Source: Hysterium pulicare CBS 123377
Taxonomy: Eukaryota; Ascomycota; Dothideomycetes; Hysteriales; Hysteriaceae
Assembly (NCBI GenBank): GCA_000467715.1
Contig: AJFK01000180.1
Coordinates: 124,001 to 188,000 of the forward strand
Reading direction: 5' to 3'
DNA: 64,000 bases
The position numbers and the translations under genes are program-made. Positions within the stretch are counted from its first letter, which is position 1; every line of letters begins with the position of its first letter. The notes beneath the pieces are model-generated. The model was not told the DNA's origin. It made no database searches and saw only the letters and a list, made by a program, of their open reading frames with translations. Shown here one piece after another: positions 46,359 to 58,437 of the stretch.

Positions 46359-48684
46359 TTACTCAGCGAGCGACTCTTTCAAAGCATCCTCATCCAAATG
46401 CGTCACCGTAACCCGAAACGGAATATCTGGCACGGGACTGAAGAATCCCGTCAAAGGACCATTCTGATTCACACCCGGCGGACGCGTCTTTATCGGAATA
46501 GCTTGTTTCGGGAAGTCCGATGTACGAGGGGAAGGCGAAGGTGAAGGTTTATGAATAGTCTCAGAACCAGAACTGCCCGTGCGACTGTGATCGGTGTCGG
46601 ATGGCGTTTTCAATGAGGAAGTTGGGGAGACCCCGGTTCCCCATTTGCCAAACACCCATCCACCGACCTTTTGTCCCAGCGTCCCTTTGCTAGGTTGAGG
46701 TCGTAGTCCTGGTTTTCGGTTCCCAGCAGTACCGTAAAGTAGTGAACGATTGTAGGTACTACTGTCAAGATCTCTACGCGATGCGCGCGTGGCTGTCGCC
46801 GTTGTAGCGCTCAGTACTGGCTGACTGGATGCCACGAACGAAGAGGGCGAAGCAAATCGTGGACTATGAGGCAGAAGCAGCTGCGAGGGGCGAGATTTTA
46901 GCGTATGAATATCCATTCCAGAAATAGAGATAAGGCTTTCGTGAGATGCAGCACGGCGTAGTCCAGGTCGAGTCCGCTTGGGAAAGTATATTTCATCTGT
47001 CTCGGTATCGAGCTCTGATGAGAACGCAGGAGATGTCAGCGAATCTTTGTCTGGCCCATCTTCGTTTTCTTCAAGGATTGTTGGGTGTGTGGAAGGAGAA
47101 AGTTCAAAGTCGTCGACACTGGATGGCATCTGAGACCGGGAATTAGGTGGGCTGAGTTGCGTGATCGTTGCAGTAGCTAAGCTTGACTTGGGTTGGATCT
47201 GTACAGGCATAGATGTGCTGCGCGAATCTACGGAACGTAGCCTAGCTTGTGGACTTTGGTAAGCAAAAAAGTCTGGAGAGCCTGGATCGTTATCTTCCGG
47301 GCTTGTAGGGCGGGAGGAATCACTGAAGACGCGGTCGAAGATCGAGGATGTCCGGCGAGAATTTGAATAGGCGGAACCTGGAGCCGAAGAAATGGTAGTG
47401 GAAGCGATAGTATTGTTTGACTGGATGGACCATCGTTGGTGATGATTAGGAGTTGAAGCAGCGTTTCGCGCTAGCTTCGGTGGCCTCGAAGACTGCCCAC
47501 TAATTGTGATTCCATTTACCGAGGATCGAGGAGAATGAGTGCTTGTGGGGGGAGTAAAATGGCCGGCAGTAACGACATGTCGCCTTTTCTTCACACGATT
47601 AAGCGGAACCCTTGTTTTGGGGGTCTCTTTCCGTTCAGCTGGTGCATGATAGTGATGATGAACATGAATCTCTCGATTGTATCCCGGTTCCGGACTCATC
47701 TCTTTTTGCAGATTGGGCGTCGTGGGCTTTTCTTGCAATGGAGAAACTGGCTGATGAACCTGGAGCTGGTCTCGAAGTCGTTCGACTTCTTCGTTGGAGC
47801 TGTGAAGCATTTCTCGAAGCTCCACGATTCCCATCTGCAACTGGGTGTTCTGGCTAAGAATGTCATTGACGAAATGAGAAACAACATTGGTTCCACTCTT
47901 ATCAGGCACGCCATTCTTAGCCGCTGCGGAGCCCTTCAATCTTCCCGCAGCGGTTCGCAGTTCAGCTTCTACAGCTCTTCGCCTCTCCATGCGCCCCACG
48001 AGCTCTACGTGGCGCTCTCTTTCTTCTGTTGCTTCCTTCTCCATTCTGTCCATTTGATCTTGCAGGTCTCCGATTGTCTTCTCGGCCATCCTCCATCTCT
48101 GCAAAGCTGTCCTCTCCTCCTGGACTGTAGTCGAGAGCGTGTCGTGAAGCTGAGCCTGATCCCTTTCCAGCTGTAGTAGTTGTCGTTCCAGAGACTCAGT
48201 GCGCCTAGCCAGGATTGTCACACGTTCGAGTTCTTCCTGGGTAGCCTCAAGAGTTGCAGTAAGAGTGTTGACCTGCGTATCGGATTCTGAGAGGGCATTG
48301 TTGAGCTGTTCTAGCTGATCCAGCAAATTTCGGTTGTCTTGAACGGTTTGCGCATTTCTCTGCTCCAGCTCCAACTTCTCCTTTTCCAGATTCTCGATTG
48401 TAGAGGTCATATGATGGCGCTCCTGCGCAGCACTAGCCATAGAAGCCTCATGTCGTTCCAATAAGGCCTGTATTGCAAATGTCAGCGGCATGGTTGTGAG
48501 ATAGCGACAGGTCGGAGAAGAAAGCGCGTACTTGGCCGTATGTCGCTGCAGTCTGAACGTTGCGCTCCAACCCTTCGATTAAACTACTGGCATGAGCTAG
48601 ATGCGGGCAGTTTGTCTCTCCGCAGCAACAGTGCACATTCTGGAATGTGGTTTCCGGCAAGGTCGCAGATGCCTCCTCCATCAC
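46359..48684 (-). CDS. Coiled-coil protein with a Cys/His N-terminus, unknown function
   Basis: Exons 48684-48532 and 48467-46359 join in phase across a 64-nt intron to 753 residues. Order: a short N-terminus with a Cys/His cluster (CCCGETNCPH at residues 19-28, possibly metal-binding); long coiled coil at about 52-290 (LEKEKLELEQ, LDQLEQLNNAL, LERQLLQLERD); a striking HVHHHYH motif at 319-325; a long Ser/Pro/Thr-rich disordered region with many SP/TP sites; and a conserved-looking C-terminus (GGWVFGKWG; GFFSPVPDIPFRVTVTHLDEDALKESLAE split by the end at 46359). It resembles conserved filamentous-fungal cytoskeletal or spindle-pole type hypotheticals, but I cannot name the family. Phosphorylation by proline-directed kinases is plausible from composition. 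Confidence 0.85.
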
Positions 48685-49557
48685 GGTTGTCGAGACGCGT
48701 TTGTCGTAGGACTTTGCGCACGCGAAAATGATAAGGCCGACACAAAACAGGCCCAGAAGCGATCGCTCATAGTTTAAAAAGATGCCGCGGGATTAGGTAG
48801 ATGTATGGCGAGAGCGGAGTTGAGTCGTCGAGCGTGTTGACCACTGCTCTCGTACCTGGCGGACCTACGTAGCGTGTGCTTCGGCAAATCCTGTTTGCCC
48901 CCATCCCTGCGTGTGAGACCCAGCCACCACGTTTTCGGAATAGCTCTGAATCACAGTGTGATTGGCTCACGTGAACATAAAAGGCACGCGGACCCTGCGC
49001 CTTCATCCATCATCTGAACTTGAAGGCCACCAGCCTCCTTCTTTATATTTCATCCTTTAGCCAGATTGCAATGCAGCTTTACATCATCATCAGGGGTAGC
49101 ATCAGAACTACGTGCTAGAGTCGTCTCTCCGAGTGCAAGATTCACCCCTTTCTACGCGTTTTGGATAAGCAACTTGCCTACATAGTACGCTAAAGCATGC
49201 TCGAAACATGACATGATCTCGCGACTTCACGGATTCCTTAATCATGACACTACTCTGCCTTGTAGGGTATAGCGCTTGAATCATCATAGAAGAGCCTTTC
49301 ACATCGGAGCCAGTTGACACCGTGAGATAAAGGCCAAATAGAAGCATCATCTATCTCTGAGTTCGCCATTTTCCTATTCAAGGAGCATCCATTCCCTGTA
49401 GTTATACATCATTCATTCCGGGTGCCTGAAATCCAGCACCATCTCGTGCAGACCTTCATTGCATTCATGCATTTCCCATGTTCCCAAAAACAAAAAACCC
49501 CCCTCCATGATATGTGTTAGAGCTTTCATGCACTCCAAATGATGACTCCGTACACGT
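48685..49557. other. Spacer between two minus-strand genes
   Basis: About 0.87 kb holding the 3' flank of Clr2 and the promoter of the coiled-coil gene. Short overlapping frames without family resemblance. Confidence 0.5.
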
Positions 49558-51887
49558 TTAGTCAATCACGACCGTGACTTTCGATTTCTTCCGCTCCATA
49601 TCTGGCTCATCAAGAACCTTAGCGGTAGTCTCATCCTCATCTCCTGAATCTTCATCCTCATCCTTTTGACGATGGGCGTCTCTCGATTCGCTTCTTGAAG
49701 CTGTGTCATAACTTCGTTTCCTAGTCGGGAAGGTAGAAGACTCGCGAGTGTTTACGCTGGTGGCCCCACTACTGACATCCCCAGACTTGCTTCGAGCAAG
49801 ACTGGGAGCCAAGAATCCACGAAGACCGCGCTGTTCCAGGGCAGATTGCTTCTTTCCCTCTTTATCCTCTTCCGCAGCCAACTCATCAATCGTTTTGATC
49901 CACTTACGCCAAGTAGCCGGGTCTCGGTCGTTTAGGTCCACGCCATTCAAAGTATCCACATCCAAACACTCCTTCCTTGAATCACCCCAGAACCACAGTC
50001 GATCGAAGTGGTCACATATTTTCTTGTAGTGGATAGATGAGAATGTCCGAGCTTCCCGAGCTCCGTCAAGACCTTCACCGAGGTTAGGAATCAGGCTTTG
50101 GCCCCCGTTCTCGGACGTAGAAACTTTCGAGAACCACAACACCATGGCGTCGGCCTCAAAGCAGCGGCCTAAAATCCGGGTGAAAGGGACTTCCATAGCT
50201 TTTGTAGGCCCATGCAGGGGATACCATTCTTCGTAGCCATCCAGAACTTGCGGGAGGTCTCCTTCGAACTTCCCATCAGCATAGGTAGCAGCTTGATCCA
50301 GAGTGTAAGCTTTTCCGACGATGTGAACGGCGGAGTTGTACGGTCTGCCTTCATCCATGTCGTTGTCACTTGCGAGATGTAAATTCGACAGCTTGAGTAG
50401 GATCGATTGGATCTGAAGAACATCGACACAGGCTTGGGTGCCGGCTTTGGGGCGCAAACGAACGACATCACCTCTAACTATTGATTCCGAGCCAATATAG
50501 ATTCCGTGACAATAGATCCGCGCATCTGGCCATTTCCCGGCGAAGCGGTGCTTTCCCATAAGTGAGAAAGACGACATTACGGTCAATGCGTTTTTGATGG
50601 TTGGATGCCAATCTGCTTCCGGTATAGGATCCAGGAACTCTTTCCAGAATATAAAGGGTCGGGTGTGATGCAAGGGTACGTACTTGTACCTCTTCGAGAG
50701 AGACTTATCGGTTCCATTCGGATCGGGAAGCGGTTCCACTCTTACCCCAGATTGATTGACGTTTGTTTCTTTCTCGGTTTGTACCACGAGGTCTTCGATG
50801 CTGACTGTTTCAGCGGGAGCTTGTCCTACAACACCAGCTTCCCAACGCGGATAACCTGTGAAGGCATGGAGATTATGATTGTAGATCCTGAATTCCCTGG
50901 ATTCACGTTCATGGCAAATTTCTTCGCCAGGCCCTAGCTTGCGCACGAAGAGTAGCAAATCACCAACTCTAGGTACCCATTGCGGCTGTGATTTGTATTT
51001 GTGTAAAACTTCAGGCATGATTTCTTGTTCGGTACGCCAGTCCATACTCATTGGCTCCAGGATGGGTTCATCCACGGTTCCGACGCGTTTCAACTTGTCG
51101 ATGAGATTCCGATACACGTCCGGGGTTCCTTCTTCATCAACACGTCCTGTATCTTGACCAGCGCCCAGGAGTTTTGGTCTGCCTTTTTTCTTTACGATCG
51201 TATCATCCTTTCCAATGCCACTGCCGTTTGAGACACTCCGAGGTTTCTGAGCTGAGCCGATGTTTGGGACCCGTGAACCTCTGGCTTGGCAAACAGTACA
51301 TTGGCATCCCATGCTAACCCCTCCATGTTCCATTAAGAACTTGAAGTGGGGGAAGAAGCGGTTTGGTGAGTCAAAAACTTTGTGATTCGGATGCCCATAT
51401 AGCCATCGATCAACCTTTTCGAGACCATATCAGATTACCAATCATTTGCAGCTTGGGAATGATACGTACCACTTTGGGATCACTCGCTCGAGGTTTTTGA
51501 TAGAGATTGTATCCATCTGGTAGTCGTTCTAGGACGTACTTGACCCCTGCGCAATGTCAGTCAGGAACTGTCTCTAGCTTGCTATGCCAATGATGTAGGC
51601 TTCGTTGATCTTCAATAGCAGACAAAAAGAGTCCAAACGAAAGAACGTGTGGACAAAATGTAGTTTTGGCATGCTCACCAGGTAGCGCTTCTCCTCGGCT
51701 TTCCATCCAAAGATTCCCGATCTTTTCAAGGTAAAGGGTTGGCGGATCGATCTGTCTGTACTTTGTCAAATCTGGGAGGCTGTGGGCTCTGTCAGCCGCA
51801 TCACACACATAGGCGTACGAAAACTTACTGAGTAGGATCGCCGTCTGAACCAGCACGAAGGGGAACAACAACGGTTCCTGCTGACAT
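49558..51887 (-). CDS. clr2: Clr2-like transcriptional-silencing protein (cryptic loci regulator 2)
   Basis: Exons 51887-51829, 51779-51679, 51546-51470 and 51414-49558 join in phase to 697 residues. The N-terminal part (residues about 20-121) has the Clr2 silencing-domain layout: YLEKIGNLW, LERLPDGYNLYQK, WLYGHPNHKVFDSPNRFFPH, then the cysteine-rich GCQCTVC (Cys116, 118, 121). The middle part (about residues 190-530) is the Clr2-specific domain, with VGDLLLFVRK, WEAGVVGQ, RGDVVRLRP and LGRCFEADAMVLW. The C-terminus is Ser/Asp/Glu-rich with basic patches (TRKRSYD, ERKKSK) that could be nuclear signals. In fission yeast Clr2 is part of SHREC, the Snf2/HDAC repressor complex acting on heterochromatin. 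A matching role in this fungus is inference from homology. The three N-terminal introns are 49, 132 and 55 nt. Confidence 0.9.
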
Positions 51888-53027
51888 AATGGTCTCAAGA
51901 GCTCTCGGTAACAACAGATAAAGGTTTAGATAGTTGCACAGCCTTTTTGTAGCTAGCGATGATGTCGTGACCCACGAGATGAGTGACACAAGTGAAGAGA
52001 TGGAAACGGTGAGCTATCACGTCTGCCTCGTATCATTGAATCACTGCGGGAGAAACGAGAGGAAGGGTACAGTCGCATCGCTCATAGAAGCAGTGAGATG
52101 ACGGTCATTGGTGCGGATGATATTCGAGTGAGCGGAGAAGAAGAAGTAGAACACGTGATGGGTAATGGATTGTGAGATATGGAAGAATAGTCCCTTCGAT
52201 CATTGAGATGAAAAGATGTAGTGGTGAAAAGAGACACCAATGAGAAGTCGGAGATGGTGAAGTGACTCTTATCTCCAGGCTTTCACGGAGCGCATTGTTT
52301 TAGCATTCTCATTTGGAAGACGTGTAGGGTGAATGGTGAATGAAGTTGAGGCACGTAAGCGAGCGTTCATCCCCAGGATTTTCAGATTGGCCTACAAGGG
52401 AGAGGCAGGGGTAGGTACCTTACCACCACGTGGTTTGGGGACGTCAATCTTCAAATCTTTGAGTAGCACATAATACCTAATTCTTCAAACAATCAAACGT
52501 AAATGTAGCAAGACTAGGTAAGCGGTCACACTTCCAAGGTTTCCCGCCGACCAACTGCCGAATTATACAGCTCCTTATCCGCTTTATGCAAGCTCACCCT
52601 TTAACATGCATTCCCGCCAACCGAACAAAAGCAACCCAAACCCCGTAACCCAGCGGGATCTGTCAGATCCTTGCCCGTTTCGCGCCCAAGTGTTTGGTTG
52701 ATCAGACCAATTTAGGCCGTGTTCTAGCGTTTCTGCTCCTAGGCTTCTGTCTACTTGCTGTAATTGGCCTCCATTCCGAAGCCAATTCACAATCTAATCC
52801 CCACGGGAGATGGCGACAACCACATTCTCGTTATGGCGTCCATCAATTGCCCGCCAGAGGAATGCCAGCAGGCTTGGGTGCGGTACCTGCTCCTCTGCTG
52901 CTGTCACTCTTCGCGACCTTCCAAGCTTGTCTCCCTCTCTCAGCCGCCGAGCGAAACCTGCATGACGCTTAGAGACACTGCAGCAGCGAGATGACCTATT
53001 GACTTTCGCCCGGAAATCCTGTATTCT
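51888..53027. promoter_or_regulatory. Intergenic region between divergent clr2 and the membrane-protein gene
   Basis: About 1.1 kb, expected to contain both promoters. The clr2-proximal half is purine-rich on the plus strand (gagagg, gagaag words). Two overlapping plus-strand frames at 52694-52994 have no family resemblance. Confidence 0.4.
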
Positions 53028-54394
53028 ATGTCACGGATCGGTTCTTGGGCAAAGATTCCTGAGCGACCATTGTCTCCCAGTTCTGCCCACGATTATGTCC
53101 AAGCTCTGAAGAAGCAGCATCAGTCACAGGACACCCATTCACATCTCTCGAATAAAAAATCGCTGTTCAGCATAACGAACATGTTCAGATCCCAGGACCT
53201 AGACCAGGACTTCGGAAGCCCTCAGACGAAAAAGATATCAACCCCAGCTGGACAAAGACTTTCCGTGATCTTGGAGAATGGCGACACGGTCGCGAAACCG
53301 CCTCTTCCGCATCGCTCGTCTATGAGGAAGAGCACGCTCCTGGAAGCACCGAGGGAGAGTTTAGAGGATCAATCGCCTGGTTCCTCAGGTTACTCATACA
53401 GCGTGTGGTCCGAGGTATCTGGAGAGAAGTTTAAAGGTCTTCGAAACAACAAACAAATAACCAAAAGAGGAGGATGGAAACGACTAGCAATCTTAATCGC
53501 TCTCGTCATCGCCTTAATAATAGCCCTTGCAGTCGGCTTAACTTTTGGATTAAAGAAGAAACACCACTCAAACGAATCAACTACACAATCACCAGCCGAA
53601 TCAGCCGCTTCAGTAGCTTCAGCAGCCTCAGCGCAGGCTACGAATACAGCATCAGGAGCACCAGGAGCAAACCCCACACAAACAGCCTCACTATCACCCT
53701 CCGCAACACCCTCGAATTTCCCCGTCGGCTCCTACAGCATGGTGACATTCCTCGACACCGTCCAAACAAACTGCACCGAGAACCCCGCAACCTGGACCTG
53801 CTTCCCTTACACAATCTACAACTCCGACCCCAACAAAGCCCTCGCAACCTTCAATTGGATCATCACCGAGCCCTCCAAAGGCACCTTCCAGATCTCCAGC
53901 ACCACAAATCCGTTCTCCATCTCCTTTACCAATGCGGACTTAGACCTCCTAGACGAAGGCCAAGACACCGAACGCTACCGATTCCAGATCATGCAGACGA
54001 AGACCGTGAGCCCGAGTACATCCATCACAGACGACAACAGCGCAGCGGAATGTTTCTTCAACGGGACAACCTTCCAAGCATATCTCTACACCAAGATGGC
54101 GAAGTCGTATCCGGATACCTCGAAAGGGCAGAGTTCAGGGAATCCCAGCTTCCCTGTATGGCCGTTTGGTGAGTTGTCTCTTGAATCCTGGTCGATAGTT
54201 CCGAGCTAACACACCCACCCCCAGCCATCCGCGTAGAACAAATAACAGGCGGCGGCACCAACGTGCCCAATTGCTACAAACTCTCCTCGAGCGGCGCCAT
54301 CGGTGACCAGATAACCACCGGTCTGGACGCGCAAGACCAGGGCGCGCTCTGTAGTTGTTTATACAAGAACTGGAGGACGCCTGGGACGTATTGA
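53028..54394 (+). CDS. Single-pass membrane protein with Ser/Ala-rich stalk, unknown function
   Basis: Exons 53028-54168 and 54225-54394 join in phase to 436 residues. Order: hydrophilic N-terminal part (about 1-150) with Ser-rich and SP sites, no signal peptide; one hydrophobic span at about 152-175 (LAILIALVIALIIALAVGL) flanked by basic residues, predicting a type II protein with the N-terminus in the cytosol; a Ser/Ala/Thr-rich stalk suited to O-glycosylation; and an external domain with paired cysteines (QTNCTENPATWTCFPYTIY, ECFFNGT, NCYKLSS, LCSCLY) and N-glycosylation sequons (NCTEN, FNGT). I recognise the layout of conserved fungal hypotheticals of this type but can name no function. 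The last exon restores the final Cys pairs and ends RTPGTY. Confidence 0.85.
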
Positions 54395-54827
54395 GTAGCC
54401 AAGAATATTGGATCTGTATATAGTGTAATAGATATTATGGGCGGATATTGTTTCATACTGGCTACATATTATATGTTTTTTTCTATGTTTTATTATAGAT
54501 GTTTGGGAAATACCTACCTACGGGAAGCGAGGAGTTTTTTTGGGAGACTTGAATATTCTGTGGCTTTTGTTTGATGGAAATTCAGATTTAATGGGGAGAG
54601 AATATCGTGGGTGGAGAGAGATATACTTGCTTAATAGGGATCTTGGAGACGCTCAATTTCTATTGGTATCCCAGCCACTGTTACTCCTACTTTGCTTAAT
54701 CACAAAAAACAGAGACTGTCTTGTCTTAATAAAGTTTGTCGACACTCATATGGTAGTGTCCAAGCCTGCAGGGAGCGTCCCTAACGCAATTACTCTAAAC
54801 TGCAAGAAACAGCTTCAATCCCGCATT
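54395..54827. other. Non-coding, between convergent genes
   Basis: 3' flanks of the membrane-protein gene and of Psy4. A plus-strand frame starting at 54540 runs antisense into the Psy4 gene and is a shadow. Nothing else seen. Confidence 0.5.
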
Positions 54828-56221
54828 TCACTCCTCAGTAACATCCTTCATCTCCTCCTCCTTCCCAGCCCCATCCTTCCCCTCATCTTCCACCTTCGCC
54901 GGAGGCAATGGCGAAACCGCCCTTCTCCCCACCGCAGCCTCGATATCCAGACTCCTAGCACCGACCCCGCCCCTCGTATGCTGCGGTCCCATATCCTCCA
55001 TTCCAATCTCCTCTGGGCCTCTTGCATGCGGATGTTCTTCCTCGCCTTCGACCGTATCAACGACTTCGCCGTTCACGAGTTCTTGATGGACATGGCGATG
55101 CGATGTCGGGGATGTTTGCGTGCCTATGACGACGCCTGCTTCTTGTTCTTGACGTAGGAGCTCGCCTTGGGTTACACCGCCCGCTTCGCGGAGAGTTGGA
55201 GCATCTGAGGAAGCGCCGTTGGTGGCGGTCACCGTGAAGGAGGGATTTGAGGTTGATGTAGGCGAGGTGGTTGAAGGTGTCGGTGCAAGTCCTCCGTTCA
55301 GGACACTGACGGTTTCGATCCTTCCAGCGCCATTGGGTCCGTCTACCATTTCTGTGCTCTCGCTCACGAGTTCGCTTTGTGAGTTCTGGTTTGACCGCAG
55401 CCATGGAATTGGTGTGAGTAGTGCCCCGCCCAGACTCTCGTCACTTCCCAACGTATTTGATGCGACGGGCCCAGCGCCATTGAGTAGAGAAGCGGTACTG
55501 CTAGGGAGAATGGCTTGCGGGAGCGGAAATACGGTTGTGGGGCTCGAAACCGAGACGACCCTGTCAAGAGCGCGGAGGTAGGGTGGCAAGTGTTTGTAGC
55601 GCGCTTTAGGATGCAATATTAACTCAGCGAGACGCTGGATTGTGTGAGGAGGGCTTTTGGGGAAGTTTTTGGAGAGTGTCGTCTTGATGGAGGTAAAGAA
55701 GCCCAGGATATCGGCGGGGAAGGTCCGAGGTTCGCTATTGACTTGGGCCGACGAGGCACGAGTGAATGCAGGGACGGGTGGCCGCGAGGGGGGTGTTGCT
55801 GGCGGCGCATTCTCCTTGTCTGCAGATTGGGATTCCTGGCTAGAAATGGAAGTTTCTTGGGGTTTACTTGGCGTGTTTGCGACAGATGGTTGGGGCGGAG
55901 GAGGGTCGGAAGATATCGAAGGTTTGGGAAATTGATTGATTATCTGGAAGTGAGCAGTGTTAGAGAGCAATTGTCTAGAAAAGACGTATAGAAGCACATA
56001 CCTCATCCAGGCGTGTCAATATTGACTCCAAGACACGCGGCCATTCTTCGCTATAAATTTGTGTCAGGTGTGGTGGGTCGAAGCACAATGTTCCAGAGAC
56101 AGTACTTACGAATCGAGCGAGCCATCTTCGGCAGCCCTCTCTAAAAGCTGATCGGCTATTGAATCGCGTCAGCATGTGATTGAGTCGAATGAGAGCGCGG
56201 GGCATTCTTACCTGAGATCAT
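54828..56221 (-). CDS. PSY4: Protein phosphatase 4 regulatory subunit (PPP4R2/Psy4)
   Basis: Exons 56221-56212, 56155-56110, 56050-56002 and 55943-54828 join in phase to 406 residues. The start exon is only 10 nt. The spliced N-terminus MISADQLLERAAEDGSLDS followed by EEWPRVLESILTRLDE and IINQFP is the PPP4R2 core; it continues with SPPHTIQRLAELILHP and YKHLPPYLRALDRVVSV. The rest (after about residue 180) is Ser/Thr/Pro/Glu-rich and probably disordered. In yeast Psy4 joins the phosphatase Pph3 and Psy2 to dephosphorylate gamma-H2A and checkpoint kinases after DNA damage; the same role is inferred here. An upstream Met-containing stretch (from ATG at about 56413) could splice in, but its phase does not fit the conserved reading frame, and a stop lies in frame upstream of 56221. 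Confidence 0.9.
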
Positions 56222-57300
56222 ATTGGAGTGTGGTGGATAAAGACGCGGTGAGGTGCAAAGCAGTGACTATCGCCAGTCAATCATCAGAAGCTAAGTAATG
56301 CGACTGCGCCACGGGAAAGCGGGCGAATGAGGCCAAAATAACACAGACGGACCTGAAAACTCACCCGCGAAGGCTGAGCAGGCTAGTTGAGGCTGTGCCC
56401 ATGAGATACCCATGCCAAGGTCTTGTCATCAGGCTGTCTTATGAGGAAGCATTCTTCAAATCCTCTTCTTCCTTCTCGACCTCGAGAGATTCGCCGTGAA
56501 CCTTGGGAGCACACAACTCCATCTCGCGCTGTTCTCGAAAGCTCGCATTTTTGTGGAGCGACAGAGCCCTTCGAACTATAGCAGTCGCGGCCTTCCCGAA
56601 CCGTCGTCGGTGGGACTTCTTTCAGCGCGACAGGGGCTGCCGCCGTGTGTGGAGTCGTGAGTGGGCACAGCAAAGCACAAGCGCCTCGTTCTCACCACAC
56701 ACCACGCTACTGTCTCTCCTCATCAACCATCCTCATTCTCTTTTGCTTCTACATCTCACCAGCAATCTTCGCCTTCTCTGATTTCTACCCCGGTCAATCG
56801 TTTATGAACACCCTCGACCGATTTATTCGAAGACGACTCCCTTTCTGGTCTTTTCAGTGCTATCCTCGCGCAAGGCCAAGATCATAGACGTTTCAGCGCC
56901 GCGACCCATTTACCGTGCACGCATCACGCCCGAATCCAACTGGTTTCAGCGTACGAAGACACTCACCGCAACCTCATTCGCTTCCCACGTTCCCCAGCAA
57001 CGCCGACATCCGACTGCTTCATTCAGGTCTCACTTGTGCTGCGATACCACCGCTCGGAACTATACCACTCCACGGCCGTGCTTGACAGCTTCTCCACTCC
57101 TCGCTCTCCTCGCTCTCTTTCCCTTAGTACATCACATCTGCATTTTCAGCCGCCAAAAGCGGCTGACTTATTTCGCCAAAATTTCTCAACACGAAGCCAG
57201 AGCATCCCTCCTCGGAGGCCACCCCTACCAACATCTAGGCGGTTATCATCACCGCGAAGGCTTAACCGCACCCCAACCGAGCTTGCAGCATACACCCAAG
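56222..57300. promoter_or_regulatory. Intergenic region between divergent PSY4 and the Golgi membrane protein gene
   Basis: About 1.1 kb. The frame of the right-hand gene stays open upstream of its start to 56857, but this extension is Arg/His-rich and unlike the family. Pyrimidine-rich tracts lie at about 56700-56790 and 57090-57130. No TATA box recognised. Confidence 0.4.
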
Positions 57301-58437
57301 ATGTATATACCCAATTCAAAATGGACCTGGACGTTTACCCTCGTCTCGCTAGTCCAGGCGATGATAGCTTTGGCTTTTGAAGCGTGCGTACTGCTCTTGC
57401 AATATCCATAACATGATCGACCATTTTTAACACCACCTACAGATATGTATTCGGAAAATTTCAAGCCAGCTTAAGAGGCGATGCCGAGAGCACACAGCAA
57501 TCGCGAACTATCCCAACATACCTCGCCGTATTTATGTTCGGCTACATTTATCAGCTAGTACTTGTCTACGACGCCTTGCGACTGAAGAACACAATTCAAG
57601 TGATCGGGCTGGTACTATATAACGTCGGAATCCTCATCTATGCTGCTATTCAATTGGACCAGATCAAGGATGCCGTAAACAATCTAACATCACGAGGCGA
57701 CATCGATCCGAACTTCTGGGGCATTGTCAAGCCAATTCTTATTGCTCTACCCTGCATAATGGCCCTTGGAACCATTATCTTAGGCTTCCTTGCCTGGAAG
57801 CTTTACGATGAATTTGCGTGGACCATCTACAAGCATATCAGCGCCGATCTGCGAATGAAACGAAGATATCTCACCTATCAGGTACATCTTCCTTCCCACT
57901 CATAAAACCCGTTCAATCAAAACTAATTCAACAAACCAGATCTACATCGCTCTCCTCAAGTTCGATTTCTTCTTCTTCTTAGGCTTCACAGTGCAATTCC
58001 TAGTCGTAGTCCGCAACACCAAAGACGCCGAATACTACCTAACCATCGCCGCACTCCCCGTCACCCTCGTCCTTCTCCTCCTCGCCGCCTACTGGACGCG
58101 CAAAGAGTTCATCATCGGCATGATCCTCATCATAATCGTCTACTTCTGCGCCCTCGCCTATTTCCTCTTCAAAATGGTTCGCATGTACGACCTCAAGGAC
58201 GGCCGTGTCCAAGATTACCTCCCAGCTAGGCGATCCTTGACCAGTTTCGCCGTCATCACAATCTTACTCCTTATCGCAACTATCATCATTGCGTGCGTTT
58301 GCACGCATAATTTCAATAGGGGTCTAAAACCGCATCTCAGTAAGAGGAAACCGGGACCGGGGCCGGAGGGTAAACAATACCAGACTGAGATGCCGAGTCT
58401 CGCTGGACCTGTACCTAGTCGAATGGAAATCGATTAG
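57301..58437 (+). CDS. UPF0658-type Golgi membrane protein
   Basis: Exons 57301-57383, 57443-57881 and 57940-58437 join in phase to 339 residues. The start MYIPNSKWTW is the usual one for this fungal family (UPF0658 Golgi apparatus membrane protein, as the fission-yeast SPAC1952.10c-like set). Seven to eight hydrophobic spans are visible, e.g. FTLVSLVQAMIALAFEAYVF, VIGLVLYNVGILIYAAIQL, ILIALPCIMALGTIILGFLA, ALLKFDFFFFLGFTVQFLVV, LVLLLLAAYW and FAVITILLLIATIIIACVC. There is a short basic/Pro-rich cytosolic tail. Function is unknown; a Golgi location is by family name only. Confidence 0.9.

Noticed and set aside
56222-56420. Alternative N-terminus of Psy4 with an upstream exon beginning MGISWAQPQLA.
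   Set aside because: Its splice phase does not match the conserved frame DQLLERAAEDGS, and the reading would not continue.
56857-57300. Upstream extension of the UPF0658 gene in the same frame.
   Set aside because: The extension is Arg/His/Thr-rich and not membrane-like; MYIPNSKWTW is the family start.
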